From: Clostridia bacterium
GTDB taxonomy: Bacteria > Bacillota > Clostridia > Oscillospirales > CAG-272
Direction: 5' to 3'
Assembly: GCA_017387685.1 (NCBI GenBank)
Contig: JAFOEU010000036.1
Location: forward strand, 1 to 61,020
Length of the DNA: 61,020 bases
Shown here: piece by piece, positions 6,936-15,779 of the stretch
How the letters are laid out: each line of letters opens with the position of its first letter
Position numbering within the stretch: position 1 is the stretch's first letter
Notes under the pieces: model-generated
Databases searched by the model: none
What the model saw: the letters and a program-made list of their open reading frames with translations, nothing else
What the model was told of the DNA's origin: nothing
Made by a program: the position numbers and the translations under genes

Positions 6936-7351
6936 CATTTATTCAACCCGTAATGTTCCTTAACCGACTGCGAGCAGATCACCTTTCCGCGGTGCTTGAT
7001 GCTCTCAACAACAGCAAAAAGCTTTTCTTCGTCACAGTTTTTGTCGATAGACAGAACGCCGTAGCCAGAAAGAGCAAACTTCTCCCCTGCGGCATACAGC
7101 TCTTCAATTTCCTTTGCGGTAAAGCCGTAAACTCCGATAAACCAGTTGCTTTCTTTGCCGGAAGACTTCGTATTTTTTTCAATAATTCTGTCAATGGTCG
7201 AACGGTCCTCTTTAAGCGCAAGGCGAAGCGCGTGATTGATAAAATCACTGCGATTTGAATAATAACCGTTGTCCACAAGCAAGTCAATTTCGGAAAGCGT
7301 CGACGTGTTGATATTTACAGATACCTTTTCATTAAGATTTTCGTTAGCCAT
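6935..7351 (-). CDS. Ribbon-helix-helix (CopG/NikR-like) regulator
   Basis: 138 residues. Residues ~7-50 form a ribbon-helix-helix: the strand KVSVNINTSTLSEIDLLV followed by NRSDFINHALRLAL. The remaining ~85 residues form a separate domain (ESNWFIGVYGFTAKEIEELY, YGVLSIDKN, KVICSQSVKEHYG) that could bind a ligand or mediate tetramers, as the ACT-like domain does in NikR, though NikR nickel ligands are not evident. A perfect palindrome lies at its own transcription start, so it very likely represses itself. Other targets are unknown. Confidence 0.75.
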   Translation of the reverse strand: MANENLNEKVSVNINTSTLSEIDLLVDNGYYSNRSDFINHALRLALKEDRSTIDRIIEKNTKSSGKESNWFIGVYGFTAKEIEELYAAGEKFALSGYGVLSIDKNCDEEKLFAVVESIKHRGKVICSQSVKEHYGLNK

Positions 7352-7373
7352 TTTTACACCTTGTAATACAATT

Positions 7374-7391
7374 ATGCTCCAATTGGAGTAT
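7374..7391. promoter_or_regulatory. Candidate operator of the ribbon-helix-helix regulator
   Basis: Perfect palindrome CTCCAATTGGAG (7377-7388), extended by AT/AT at the ends, located just downstream of the -10 and over the expected start. A bound regulator would block its own promoter. Confidence 0.7.
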
Positions 7392-7395
7392 AAAT

Positions 7396-7424
7396 ATTAT
7401 ATCACAGACTGAACAAAATGTCAA
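7396..7424 (-). promoter_or_regulatory. Consensus promoter of the ribbon-helix-helix gene
   Basis: TTGACA (7419-7424), 17 bases, TATAAT (7396-7401) on the minus strand. The unit begins only 15 bases after the stop of the upstream SGNH gene, with no terminator between, so read-through is also possible. Confidence 0.9.
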
Positions 7425-7438
7425 CACTATTCAAAAAA

Positions 7439-8488
7439 TCACTTATTAATAACTTCAAGATATCCTTTTTCCGCAATATACCTGTCGATAAGCTCCTGAA
7501 TGCCCCTCATATCGCCCTCGGATGCAAAAACATCGGGGAAATTGGTAGTGATCTCTGCCGTATAATAGCTCTTGACGTAATTTGCGAAGCTGAATTTCGC
7601 ATTTACTCTTACGTCGTTGCAGAAACCATAGGGCTGCCCGACCGCCCCTTCGCCCGTGACGGCGCAGTACGCCATCAAAGTCGTAATATATCCCGCAAGC
7701 ATATTCGGGTGGAAGCCGTCCTTGACGATGAAGGTATTCTTGCCGTAACTCTGTGAGCCGCCCGGAACTTTATATATTCCGTGCATAATGCGATAGACGA
7801 GTCCGCCCCAATCCGCCATTATAACGCCCTTATCTGCAAGGGTCGGATAATGATTATATATCGCGGGCAGATCGGTTCCGAAGGAGGAATAACCGTGGCA
7901 TCCGAGATTGGCAAGGCAAACGATCTTAACGTCGGGATTGGCATCCTTGAAGAACTTGATTATGTTGTCAAAGTCATCTGCAATCGTGCTCGCCTGTCTG
8001 GCGCCGCCTCCCGGGGAAACGAAAACGTAATCGTAATAGCGGTTTTTAAGCTCATCCTCGTGCCTAGTTCCCTTACAAGCACTTGAAGAATGAGCGCAAG
8101 GTGCGCCGAAGAAGTCGGCAAGTCCGTGACCGCCGAAGGTCCAGTTGGTTACATTTACCTCCATACCGTTTTCCTTGCAAAGCTGATAAAAGAATCCCTT
8201 ATCATTCTCGCGCTCCACCTGAGTCATAACCGACGATGACTGATTTATAACGGTTCTGCCGTAGTAAACGTAGGAATTGCCTATAAAAATTACTCTCTTG
8301 CCGTCAAGCGATACCTTTTCCTTGATTTCTTCCATTTCAGTAGTCTCCTCAATCGTAGTTTCAAAATCGGTTACAACAACTTCCCCCGCCGTGGTTTCTG
8401 CCAGAGGTTCCCTGTTGTTACAAGCAATCAAGCCGATAAGACTTGATATTAGTAAAGCCAAAACTATAAACAATTTGCATTTATTCAC
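7439..8488 (-). CDS. SGNH-like hydrolase lipoprotein
   Basis: 349 residues from GTG 8488, preferred because GGAGGTGAGG lies just upstream and because the protein then starts with a lipoprotein signal (NKCKLFIVLALLISS... lipobox LIAC). A Thr/Glu-rich linker follows (~25-55). The catalytic-like domain begins VIFIGNSYVYYG, an SGNH block I variant (GNS), and ends with DGFHPNMLAG, giving the Asp-His pair. Substrates in such lipoproteins are usually acylated glycans, but the exact one is unknown. It has its own promoter and is anchored outside the membrane. Confidence 0.75.
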   Translation of the reverse strand: MNKCKLFIVLALLISSLIGLIACNNREPLAETTAGEVVVTDFETTIEETTEMEEIKEKVSLDGKRVIFIGNSYVYYGRTVINQSSSVMTQVERENDKGFFYQLCKENGMEVNVTNWTFGGHGLADFFGAPCAHSSSACKGTRHEDELKNRYYDYVFVSPGGGARQASTIADDFDNIIKFFKDANPDVKIVCLANLGCHGYSSFGTDLPAIYNHYPTLADKGVIMADWGGLVYRIMHGIYKVPGGSQSYGKNTFIVKDGFHPNMLAGYITTLMAYCAVTGEGAVGQPYGFCNDVRVNAKFSFANYVKSYYTAEITTNFPDVFASEGDMRGIQELIDRYIAEKGYLEVINK

Positions 8489-8516
8489 TGCTACCTCACC
8501 TCCGACTTCTGGTTTA

Positions 8517-8545
8517 ATTATAGCATAAATAATCATTCATTGCAA
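8517..8545 (-). promoter_or_regulatory. Promoter of the SGNH lipoprotein gene
   Basis: TTGCAA (8540-8545), 17 bases, TATAAT (8517-8522), minus strand. Confidence 0.8.
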
Positions 8546-8627
8546 GTTAAAATGCAGAAATTCTCTACAAAATTACATCCGTAGGGACCGACGTCCTCGG
8601 TTATAATTAATAATGTAATAAAAATGC

Positions 8628-8668
8628 AAAAGAGCAGCTTGGCCTACAAAGCCAAACTGCTGTTTTTT
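8628..8668 (-). terminator. Terminator of the pfl-chrA operon
   Basis: AGCAGCTTGGC (8633-8643) pairs with GCCAAACTGCT (8651-8661) with one mismatch and flanking A/T tracts, so it can work in both directions. It overlaps the last bases of the second chromate-type gene. Confidence 0.8.
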
Positions 8669-9236
8669 ATGCAAATAACAATATTCCGAAAACCGCCGAA
8701 ATGACGATGAGCAAGATCGGCGAAAATTCCTTTTTGACGAGCTTTTTATACGCGATCGGAACTGCGATTACGACCGCGAGTATGACGACTGTGCGCCAAT
8801 CGAATGAAAGCGGCGAGGATACGTTTTCGAGTCCGAAAAAAACCGTCAGCCCCATCGTCGCCGCGGTGGCGAGGATAAGTCCGCCGAGTGAGGGGCGCAT
8901 TCCCGTGATAAATGCATTTACTGCGGGATATTTCATCAGATTGTTTATCAGCGCGGCGATTATCAGTATAATTATAAAGGAAGGAAGCACAACGCCGACC
9001 GTAGCAAGAAGCGCGCCGAGGAATCCACCCTGATCGTAGCCGATAAATGTTGCCATATTGACCGCGATCGGTCCGGGGATCACAGTCTCGACTCCCGCAA
9101 AGTTAAGAAGCTCCTCCTCTGTCATCCAACCGTAGGCAAGGACCGAGTCACCGATCAGGGACAGCATCGCGTAACCGCCGCCCAAGGCAAACGCACCGAC
9201 CTTGAGGAATGTGAAAAATAACTGCAGATAGATCAT
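8667..9236 (-). CDS. Chromate-transporter family protein, single domain (second of pair)
   Basis: 189 residues, the usual size of short-chain ChrA proteins, which pair up to make one transporter. The N-terminal signature FFTFLKVGAFALGGGYAMLSLI and the segment PGPIAVNMATFIGYDQGG are typical of the family. About six hydrophobic segments. Start overlaps the stop of the preceding subunit by four bases (ATGA), so translation is coupled. Chromate is only the historic substrate; within a pyruvate formate-lyase operon a physiological anion is more likely (inference). Confidence 0.85.
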   Translation of the reverse strand: MIYLQLFFTFLKVGAFALGGGYAMLSLIGDSVLAYGWMTEEELLNFAGVETVIPGPIAVNMATFIGYDQGGFLGALLATVGVVLPSFIIILIIAALINNLMKYPAVNAFITGMRPSLGGLILATAATMGLTVFFGLENVSSPLSFDWRTVVILAVVIAVPIAYKKLVKKEFSPILLIVISAVFGILLFA

Positions 9237-9811
9237 TTCTTCGCCCCCTTGCGCTTTTTATTAATAAGGAAGGAAGAAAGTCCGACAACTCCCGCGGTAA
9301 ATATAAATATAATGGAAGAAATACGGAAATCAAAAAGAGTGCAAGCCGTCATTCCGCCGAACGTCACGGCAAAAACCGTCACGTTACGCGCGGTCTTCTT
9401 CATCTTTTTGAGCATTTTGAGTGCCGCTGATGCGATAAGGTAGACCACGCAGATCTGCACTCCGCGGAACGCCGCCATAACGATCGATAACTCCATAAAT
9501 CTCTCGTAAAAAAGCGAAACAACGTACATTATAATAAAAGACGGCGTGCAAACGCCAACGGTCGCAACCGTCGCACCGAAGATGCCTTTGAGCTTGTAGC
9601 CGATATAAGTCGCTACGTTGATTGCGATCGGTCCGGGCGTGCTTTCGGCAATCGCAACGACGTTCATAAACTCATCGTGATCGATCCACGAGCGCTTCGT
9701 CACGAACTCATTTTCAAGAAGCGCAATGATCGCATATCCGCCGCCAAAGGCGAACGCTCCGATCTTGAGCATTGAGATAAACATTTGAAGCAATATCATT
9801 GTTTGGTACAC
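9233..9811 (-). CDS. Chromate-transporter family protein, single domain (first of pair)
   Basis: 192 residues with FISMLKIGAFAFGGGYAIIALL near the N-terminus and STPGPIAINVATYIGYKLKG after the second hydrophobic segment. It is the partner of the downstream homologue and, in this family, the two halves are expected to insert with opposite topology and form a heterodimer. The start lies inside the pflA gene (16-base overlap), so all four genes pflB-pflA-chrA-chrA are one coupled operon under a ZTP riboswitch. Confidence 0.85.
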   Translation of the reverse strand: MYQTMILLQMFISMLKIGAFAFGGGYAIIALLENEFVTKRSWIDHDEFMNVVAIAESTPGPIAINVATYIGYKLKGIFGATVATVGVCTPSFIIMYVVSLFYERFMELSIVMAAFRGVQICVVYLIASAALKMLKKMKKTARNVTVFAVTFGGMTACTLFDFRISSIIFIFTAGVVGLSSFLINKKRKGAKK

Positions 9812-10506
9812 CTATCCTTTAAGTCCTCGATCTCCTGCGCCGTCGTTTCGGGAATGTTGCCGAAAGGAAATTCGATCCCGAGATTTTCGTATTTAGGAGC
9901 ACATAGCTTGCGGAATTTGAGTAATTCGACCTTTTTAACGCAAGAATGCGCATCGGCAACCTCATAAAGCGTTTTAACGCTATCCGCAGAATCGTTTATA
10001 CCCTTAACAATTACCTGACGAAGCCAAGTATCTATACTTCTCTTCTGAAGCTCGGAAAGAAAATGATCAACCGATTCCTTTTTGCATCGGGTGTATTTCT
10101 CATAATCCTCCGCGTTACACATTTTATAGTCAAGCAGACAAAGATCTGTCACTTCAAGAAGCTTTTCAATCTTTTCGTTCCACAAGCATCCCGACGTATC
10201 GAGAGCGGTATGTATTCCCTCGCTTTTACAAAGCGTGAAAAGCTCGCGAACAAAATCGGCTTGTACCGTCGGCTCACCGCCCGAAACGGTAATGCCTCCG
10301 TCTTTGCCAAAATATTCGCGGTATCGCTTAACCTTTTCAAAGATCTCCTCTGCGCTGACTTCATAACCGCCCGCGAAATCCCAGGTGTCGGGATTGTGGC
10401 AATATCCGCAACGGAGCGGACATCCCTGCATAAAAAGCACAAAACGCACGCCGGGACCGTCAACGGTCCCGAGCGTTTGTATTGAATTGATCCTGCCCTT
10501 CATCAC
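9796..10506 (-). CDS. pflA: Pyruvate formate-lyase activating enzyme
   Basis: 236 residues, a radical SAM enzyme with the iron-sulfur motif CPLRCGYC and following HNPDTWDF, then [13 protein letters not shown]. It installs the glycyl radical on PflB under anaerobic conditions, using S-adenosylmethionine. Its ATG overlaps the end of pflB by four bases, and the immediate pairing with pflB settles the function among related activases. Confidence 0.95.
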   Translation of the reverse strand: MMKGRINSIQTLGTVDGPGVRFVLFMQGCPLRCGYCHNPDTWDFAGGYEVSAEEIFEKVKRYREYFGKDGGITVSGGEPTVQADFVRELFTLCKSEGIHTALDTSGCLWNEKIEKLLEVTDLCLLDYKMCNAEDYEKYTRCKKESVDHFLSELQKRSIDTWLRQVIVKGINDSADSVKTLYEVADAHSCVKKVELLKFRKLCAPKYENLGIEFPFGNIPETTAQEIEDLKDRCTKQ

Positions 10507-12734
10507 AGTCTTTCGTGGAAGGTGCGGCTGATAACCTCTCTCTGCTGCTCCTTCGAGAGCTTGTGGAAGTTAACGGCGTAACCCGAAACACGGATGGTGA
10601 GGTTGGGATAAAGATCGGGATTCTCATAAGCCTCGATAAGCTTCTGCTTATTGAGCACGTTTACGTTGATATGATGCGCATGCTTCTTGAAATAGCCGTC
10701 GAGAATGTTGACAAGATTGTCCACTCTCGCCTCGTCGCTGTTTCCGAGAGCATCGGGAACTATCGAGAATGTGTTGGAAATACCGTCGCGGCAACAATCA
10801 TAGGGCATCTTGGTCAGCGTATTGAGAGATGCAAGAGCACCGTTCTGCTCGCGGTTGTGCATAGGATTTGCACCGGGAGCAAACGCCTCGCCCTTCTTTC
10901 TGCCGTCGGGAGTAGCACCCGTCTTCTTTCCGTAAACGACGTTCGAGGTGATCGTCAGCGCGGAAAGGGTGTGTCTTGCGTTCTTATATGTGGGAGTCTT
11001 GCGGAGCTCCTCGATAACGTCCTTGAGGATCGCCTTGGCAATCGAGTCAACGCGGTCGTCGTCATTGCCGTATTTCGGGAAATCTCCGGTAGTTTCAAAA
11101 TCAACGATATATCCGTTTTCGTTACGGATCGGCTTGACGTTCGCGTACTTGATCGCGCTCATAGAGTCCGCGATTACGGAAAGTCCTGCAACGCCGAACG
11201 CCATCATACGGTCAACGTCGGTATCGTGGAGCGCCATCTGCGTCTTTTCGTATGCATACTTATCGTGCATAAAGTGGATGACGTTCATTGTGTTGACGTA
11301 GAGACGGCAGAGCCACTCAAGATAAATGTGGAAACGAGCCTGAACAGCCTCATAATCGAGCTTATCGGATCCGTAAGGCTCGATCTGGGGGCCGATCTTC
11401 ATATCGGAGGTATTGTCGTAACCGCCGTTGAGCGCGAGAAGCATAAGCTTCGGAAGATTGCATCTTGCGCCGAAGAACTGCATCTGCTTACCGATCTTCA
11501 TTGCGGAAACACAGCAAGCAATTCCGTAGTCGTCACCGTAGCTTACGCGCATAAGATCGTCATTCTCGTACTGAATGGAGTCGGTGTCTATCGAAACCTT
11601 CGCGCAGAACTTCTTGAAGCCCTCGGGAAGATGCTCCGACCAGAGAATGGTAAGGTTGGGCTCGGGTGCGGGGCCGAGGTTATAAAGGGTGTTGAGGATT
11701 CGGAAGGAAGACTTGGTAACAAGAGTCTTACCCGAAACGCCCATACCGCCAACGCTCTCGGTGATCCACATCGGGTCGCCGCCGAAGAGCTCGTTATATT
11801 CGGGTGTGCGGAGATGACGTGCCATACGAAGCTTCATAACGAAATCGTCGATAAGCTCCTGCGCGCCGACCTCGTCGAGGATGCCCGCATCGATATCGCG
11901 CTGAATGTAAATATCAAAGAAGGTTGCAACGCGACCCATAGACATAGCCGCGCCGTTCTGCTCCTTGATAGCTGCAAGATATGCAAAATAAGTCCACTGA
12001 ATAGCCTCGCGCGCGTTCTTTGCGGGCGCGGAGATATCGTAGCCGTAAATAGCCGCCATTTCCTTGGTCTTACCGAGGAAGGTGATCTGCTGGAAGAGCT
12101 CTTCCGCAAGGCGGATAGTGTCTGTATTCATATTGCCAAGGCCGAGCTTAGCCTTGTCTGCTTTTTTCTGTTCAATAAGATAATCAATACCGTAAAGCGC
12201 AACGCGGCGGTAGTCACCGATAATGCGTCCGCGACCGTAAGCATCGGGGAGACCGGTCATAATACCGATGTGTCGCGCCTTCTTCATTTCATCGGTGTAA
12301 ACGCGGAAGACGCCGTCGTTGTGAGTGGTACGGAACTGAAATTCGTTTTCGATCTTGTCGGAAAGCTCATATCCGTAAGCCGCGCAAGCGGAACGAGCCA
12401 TTCTGATACCTCCGAAGGGATTTACTCCGCGGCGGAGGGGTGCATCGGTCTGAAGACCGACGATGAGTTCATTTTCTTTGTCGAGATAACCTGCGCCGTA
12501 GCTTGTAAGCGAGGAAACGGTCATAGTGTCGATGTCAAGAAGACCGCCGTTGTCGCTTTCCTGCTTGAAAAGGACGTTGAGCTTGTCCATCAAAGCCGAG
12601 GTACGCGCAGTAGGTCCCGCGAGGAAGGATGCGTCACCCGTGTAGGGTGTGTAGTTGTCCTGGATAAACTGACGGACGTTTACCTCATTCTGCCATTCTT
12701 CTCCGTAGAAGCCGTTCCATTGTTCAAATTTCAT
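10503..12734 (-). CDS. pflB: Formate C-acetyltransferase (pyruvate formate-lyase)
   Basis: 743 residues, normal length. The two adjacent active-site cysteines are in GIACCVSAM, and the glycyl-radical loop near the C-terminus is [11 protein letters not shown]. It converts pyruvate and CoA to acetyl-CoA and formate, the anaerobic source of acetyl-CoA and of formate for one-carbon metabolism. GGAGG lies 7 bases before the ATG. The upstream leader is a ZTP riboswitch, linking formate production to a shortage of formyl-tetrahydrofolate. Acetyl-CoA made here could feed the acetate kinase encoded at 36459. Confidence 0.97.
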   Translation of the reverse strand: MKFEQWNGFYGEEWQNEVNVRQFIQDNYTPYTGDASFLAGPTARTSALMDKLNVLFKQESDNGGLLDIDTMTVSSLTSYGAGYLDKENELIVGLQTDAPLRRGVNPFGGIRMARSACAAYGYELSDKIENEFQFRTTHNDGVFRVYTDEMKKARHIGIMTGLPDAYGRGRIIGDYRRVALYGIDYLIEQKKADKAKLGLGNMNTDTIRLAEELFQQITFLGKTKEMAAIYGYDISAPAKNAREAIQWTYFAYLAAIKEQNGAAMSMGRVATFFDIYIQRDIDAGILDEVGAQELIDDFVMKLRMARHLRTPEYNELFGGDPMWITESVGGMGVSGKTLVTKSSFRILNTLYNLGPAPEPNLTILWSEHLPEGFKKFCAKVSIDTDSIQYENDDLMRVSYGDDYGIACCVSAMKIGKQMQFFGARCNLPKLMLLALNGGYDNTSDMKIGPQIEPYGSDKLDYEAVQARFHIYLEWLCRLYVNTMNVIHFMHDKYAYEKTQMALHDTDVDRMMAFGVAGLSVIADSMSAIKYANVKPIRNENGYIVDFETTGDFPKYGNDDDRVDSIAKAILKDVIEELRKTPTYKNARHTLSALTITSNVVYGKKTGATPDGRKKGEAFAPGANPMHNREQNGALASLNTLTKMPYDCCRDGISNTFSIVPDALGNSDEARVDNLVNILDGYFKKHAHHINVNVLNKQKLIEAYENPDLYPNLTIRVSGYAVNFHKLSKEQQREVISRTFHERL

Positions 12735-12749
12735 AGTGAAACCTCCATA

Positions 12750-12834
12750 GTAAGCCCGTAAACGCCCAGACGGTCGGCAAGGCTCAAAAATGTATTTGCA
12801 TCACACTGTGTTAATTCACTTCTCCGCCAGTGAT
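12750..12834 (-). promoter_or_regulatory. ZTP (pfl) riboswitch
   Basis: In the ~100-nt leader of pflB the minus strand shows ACTGGCGG (12824-12831) near the 5' end, and GCCTTGCCGACCGTCTGGGC ending at 12764 near the 3' end. These are the two conserved parts of the pfl motif, which binds ZTP/ZMP, signals of low 10-formyl-THF. A variable stem lies between. No T-run terminator follows; only 17 bases separate the core from the GGAGG of pflB, so control is more likely at ribosome access. The location directly before pflB is the one that gave the motif its name. Confidence 0.85.
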
Positions 12835-12842
12835 ACATAATA

Positions 12843-12871
12843 ATTATACTATACTATCTTATAAAAGTCAA
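12843..12871 (-). promoter_or_regulatory. Promoter of the pfl operon
   Basis: TTGACT (12866-12871), 17 bases, TATAAT (12843-12848), minus strand; the expected start near 12836 lies directly at the 5' end of the riboswitch. Confidence 0.88.
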
Positions 12872-12981
12872 GAATTTTTTCAGTATAAGATGTAACAGCA
12901 TTATTATATCATTATTTTCACCGCTTTACCGTGACTGGATCACTAAACCCAAAAATAAGGATGCAGTCGGATTCCGTTTCT

Positions 12982-13578
12982 TCATTGGTTGATCATACTG
13001 TTTATTATTTCAATCGCCTTTGCGGTATTCTCGGCAAATTCCGTATCCGTAGCTCTCGATGACGGTGAACGGTCGCTTACGTATTCGGTGAAACCGAACT
13101 TTCGGTAAAGCGTGACGGCGTGCCAATTGCGCGTACCCGTCAAAAGGTAGATAAATCCCGAATATCCGAGTGAACAATAGAGATCCATCAATCTGCAAAG
13201 CATAGCTTTGGCTATTCCCTTGCCCGAGTGGCTGTCCTTGACAGCGACCCAATGTATGCGTTGCTTCTTTTCGCCGTAAAAAAGACCGTTCCAAAGCGAC
13301 GCTGTGCCGACGTATTCCCCCTCGGGTGAAACGACAAACAGCATCCTCTCCTCGGGGACGAGATCCTGCCCCGTAAGAAATTCGCGGTTGAAGCACTCGA
13401 GTCCCTTTTCGACGCTCGAAAACTGAGCAACATCGGCTTCGATCTCCGCCCAATGCTCCTCGTCACCTTTTTGATAAAAAACGAATTTATATCCCGCAGG
13501 CAAATCGTAACGCGGATAGTTCTCGGTATCTTCCTTGACCATCGTCAAGGGATAATAAGGTATACTTTTATCGACCAT
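12982..13578 (-). CDS. GNAT-family N-acetyltransferase
   Basis: 198 residues when started at ATG 13578, ten bases after the stop of the preceding gene; a longer frame would overlap that gene. The acetyl-CoA binding stretch is WVAVKDSHSGKGIAKAMLCR (motif A, with the Gly-x-Gly/Ala turn), followed by the typical C-terminal AVTLYRKFGFTEY. N-terminal ~45 residues are less conserved. Substrate unknown. Forms a two-gene operon with the unknown protein upstream. Confidence 0.85.
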   Translation of the reverse strand: MVDKSIPYYPLTMVKEDTENYPRYDLPAGYKFVFYQKGDEEHWAEIEADVAQFSSVEKGLECFNREFLTGQDLVPEERMLFVVSPEGEYVGTASLWNGLFYGEKKQRIHWVAVKDSHSGKGIAKAMLCRLMDLYCSLGYSGFIYLLTGTRNWHAVTLYRKFGFTEYVSDRSPSSRATDTEFAENTAKAIEIINSMINQ

Positions 13579-13588
13579 TTTTTCACCT

Positions 13589-14368
13589 TTACCAAACTCT
13601 GTCCTCAAGAATCCTATTCCAATGATACTGCACCTCTCGCGCAGATATCTTAAGTACACATTCCCTGCTGTATGGCTTCCGATCCGACCAAAGCCAGCAC
13701 TCCACGATTCTCGACATACCGTCTACGTACTGATATAGAAACTCTACAACGACCTCTTCATTATTGATGCTGTCAACGAGCTTTTGAACCGACCACTCTT
13801 TTTTTACGGTCTGTCCTAATATGTTCTTCTCAAACACAAACACGTTAACGTCATACTCGTCTCCATCAAGAAGTTCATATTCAACCCTTGAAAAATCGGT
13901 TTTGACAAGCGTATCAAGATGGCTTTCGGGATGCTCGGGAGTTATCCAGAATCCGTCGATAAATTCAAATCCGAGTACACCGTATTCAAAATATGCTCGC
14001 TTCGATTTGCAATCGTGAAGAGAAACATATCTATCATTCGTGTCGCAGTGTGAAAAAGTTCTCCAATCCTCAAGCAAATCTTGGAAATAGTAGGAATTAT
14101 ATTCACCCACAAGAAGTTCAACATTCAAAAAGGTGTACCACATATGTTTTTTATCACATATCGCGGCAATTTCTTTATTGATTTCATAATTTGGCGGTTC
14201 AATCAGGTTAAGGACAACCCCGTAATACGAACCGTACCCCGAGATATATCCAAAAGCGGTTATTCCGTTTTCCTCGTCCAGAAGATACGGACTTATAAAG
14301 GTAAAGCCGAATTCCTCTGACGCGCGCATAAAATGCGACCGCGCCTTTTCAATCATAATCTTATCCAT
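13589..14368 (-). CDS. Protein of unknown function
   Basis: 259 residues, soluble, acidic and aromatic-rich, no signal peptide, no membrane segment, no catalytic motif recognised. Notable segments are GYISGYGSYYGVVLNLIEPP near the N-terminus and GFWITPEHPESHLDTL in the middle. AGGTGGTG precedes the ATG and its own promoter is good, so it is expressed. It is the first gene of a unit with a GNAT acetyltransferase. It resembles the small single-copy proteins of immunity or unknown type seen in Bacillota, but no assignment is justified. Confidence 0.7.
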   Translation of the reverse strand: MDKIMIEKARSHFMRASEEFGFTFISPYLLDEENGITAFGYISGYGSYYGVVLNLIEPPNYEINKEIAAICDKKHMWYTFLNVELLVGEYNSYYFQDLLEDWRTFSHCDTNDRYVSLHDCKSKRAYFEYGVLGFEFIDGFWITPEHPESHLDTLVKTDFSRVEYELLDGDEYDVNVFVFEKNILGQTVKKEWSVQKLVDSINNEEVVVEFLYQYVDGMSRIVECWLWSDRKPYSRECVLKISAREVQYHWNRILEDRVW

Positions 14369-14391
14369 AATTACACCACCTTTCCTAAACC

Positions 14392-14420
14392 ATTATATCA
14401 TAAATATTTTTCTTTTTCAA
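14392..14420 (-). promoter_or_regulatory. Promoter of the unknown-GNAT unit
   Basis: TTGAAA (14415-14420), 17 bases, TATAAT (14392-14397), minus strand. Confidence 0.85.
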
Positions 14421-14447
14421 TCCCTACGTCTTTTTTCTTTCAAATTA

Positions 14448-14476
14448 TTGACACGGGGGGCAAAATGTGATAAAAT
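14448..14476 (+). promoter_or_regulatory. Promoter of the PHP gene
   Basis: TTGACA (14448-14453), 17 bases, TAAAAT (14471-14476). The start would be near 14483, only about 20 bases before the ATG. Confidence 0.85.
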
Positions 14477-14504
14477 CATAAAAAATACTGCGAGGTGACC
14501 TCTC

Positions 14505-15533
14505 ATGAAAAAATATCTGCTCCCCGAAAACGGCGACTTTTATAAAGCCAATCTTCATTGCCACACTACCGTTTCCGACGGCAACTGGACTCCCGAGGAA
14601 GTTAAAAAGAACTATATGGCGATGGGTTATTCCGTCATCGCTTACACCGATCACGACGTCCTCATTCCCCACCCCGAGCTTGCGGACGAGAACTTCCTTC
14701 CCCTCAACTCTTATGAAATGGAAGTGAACGCACCCGGCAAGTGGGATAAACACTGCAAATGCTGTCATATGTGCTTCATCGCGCTTGAGCCCGATAATAT
14801 CACACAGGTCTGCTGGCACAGAAATAAGTACACCTGGGGCAACGCGAAGAATATTTACAGCTCGCAGGTCAAATTTGACGAAAACGAGCCCGATTACGAG
14901 CGCGTTTATTCCCCCGAGGGCATCAGCGATATGATGAAGCGCGGACGCGACGCGGGATTCTTCGTAACATATAACCATCCCGCGTGGTCGCTTGAAACAG
15001 CACTTGATTTCGCCTTCTATGAGAATATGAACGCTATGGAGATCGTCAACGGAAGCTGCTGGTTCCACGGCTACGATGATTACAACCCTGCGGCATACGA
15101 TACGATGCTTATGACCGGCAAGCGACTCTACTGCATAGCAACCGACGATAACCACGACGGTCAGCCCTTTGGTCATCCGGGTAACGACTCCTTCAAGGGA
15201 TGGACAATGATCAAAGCCGATAAGCTTGAATACAGAACCATCACCAAGGCACTCGAGGCGGGCAATTTCTACTCATCGCAGGGACCCGAGATCAAGGCTC
15301 TTTGGTTTGAGGACGGCAAGGTCCACATCGAATGCAGCGGAGCAAGACGTATCACCGCCAACTACGGCGTTCGCAGAGGACGCAAGGTCGAGGCAAGAGG
15401 CGAGCTGATCACGTCTGCGGCATTCCCCTTCGATCCCGACGATAACTACATCCGCATCACAGTCGAGGACGAAAACGGACTCCACGCAAATACAAATGCA
15501 TATTTTGCAGACGAAGTTTACAAAAACGAATAA
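14505..15533 (+). CDS. PHP-domain metal-dependent phosphoesterase
   Basis: 342 residues. The polymerase/histidinol-phosphatase metal ligands are visible in order: ANLHCHTTVSDG (HxH), VIAYTDHDVL, FVTYNHPAW and ATDDNHDGQPFG. The PHP fold fills about residues 10-245; the rest is a small beta domain (RITANYGVRRGRKVEARG). Such enzymes hydrolyse phosphoesters of nucleotides or sugars, and this longer form is often found with carbohydrate genes. GAGGTGA precedes the ATG. Transcribed alone; substrate unknown. Confidence 0.82.
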   Translation: MKKYLLPENGDFYKANLHCHTTVSDGNWTPEEVKKNYMAMGYSVIAYTDHDVLIPHPELADENFLPLNSYEMEVNAPGKWDKHCKCCHMCFIALEPDNITQVCWHRNKYTWGNAKNIYSSQVKFDENEPDYERVYSPEGISDMMKRGRDAGFFVTYNHPAWSLETALDFAFYENMNAMEIVNGSCWFHGYDDYNPAAYDTMLMTGKRLYCIATDDNHDGQPFGHPGNDSFKGWTMIKADKLEYRTITKALEAGNFYSSQGPEIKALWFEDGKVHIECSGARRITANYGVRRGRKVEARGELITSAAFPFDPDDNYIRITVEDENGLHANTNAYFADEVYKNE

Positions 15534-15543
15534 TTATTCACGG

Positions 15544-15572
15544 AGAGACTGTCAATGCTTGGCAGTCTCTCT
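15544..15572 (+). terminator. Weak terminator candidate
   Basis: AGAGACTG (15544-15551) and CAGTCTCT (15563-15570) pair with an 11-base loop, but only CTT follows. Likely end of the PHP transcript. The AT-rich stretch to 15717 shows nothing else. Confidence 0.5.
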
Positions 15573-15717
15573 TGCCATCAAAGACGGAAATGTCTTCTTT
15601 TTCTGCAAAAAATGTCATTTTAAAGGCGCAATTCGTTGTTTTTCTTTCATTTTTGAATGTTTCTCAAAAAAAGTTGCATTTTTTGCAAAAAAATCGAAAC
15701 AAATCGCTCCATAAGTA

Positions 15718-15746
15718 TTGTAATTTTATTAAAAATGTGATACAAT
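15718..15746 (+). promoter_or_regulatory. Promoter of the peptide-import operon
   Basis: TTGTAA (15718-15723), 17 bases, TACAAT (15741-15746). Confidence 0.75.
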
Positions 15747-15779
15747 TATTAAAACAAATTTTAAAGTGAGGTTTTCATC

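Noticed and set aside
8579-8602. Possible short element GTAGGGACCGACGTCCTCGG between terminator and promoter
   Set aside because: Only a weak GGAC/GTCC pairing and no second copy in the window; nothing to support a function.
10515-12761. A 748-codon open frame opposite pflB
   Set aside because: Shadow of a strongly biased gene; pflB carries all the catalytic motifs and a proper riboswitch leader.
15541-15717. Small RNA between the PHP gene and the peptide operon
   Set aside because: The stretch is AT-rich with many T and A runs but has no promoter directed at it and only a weak hairpin.
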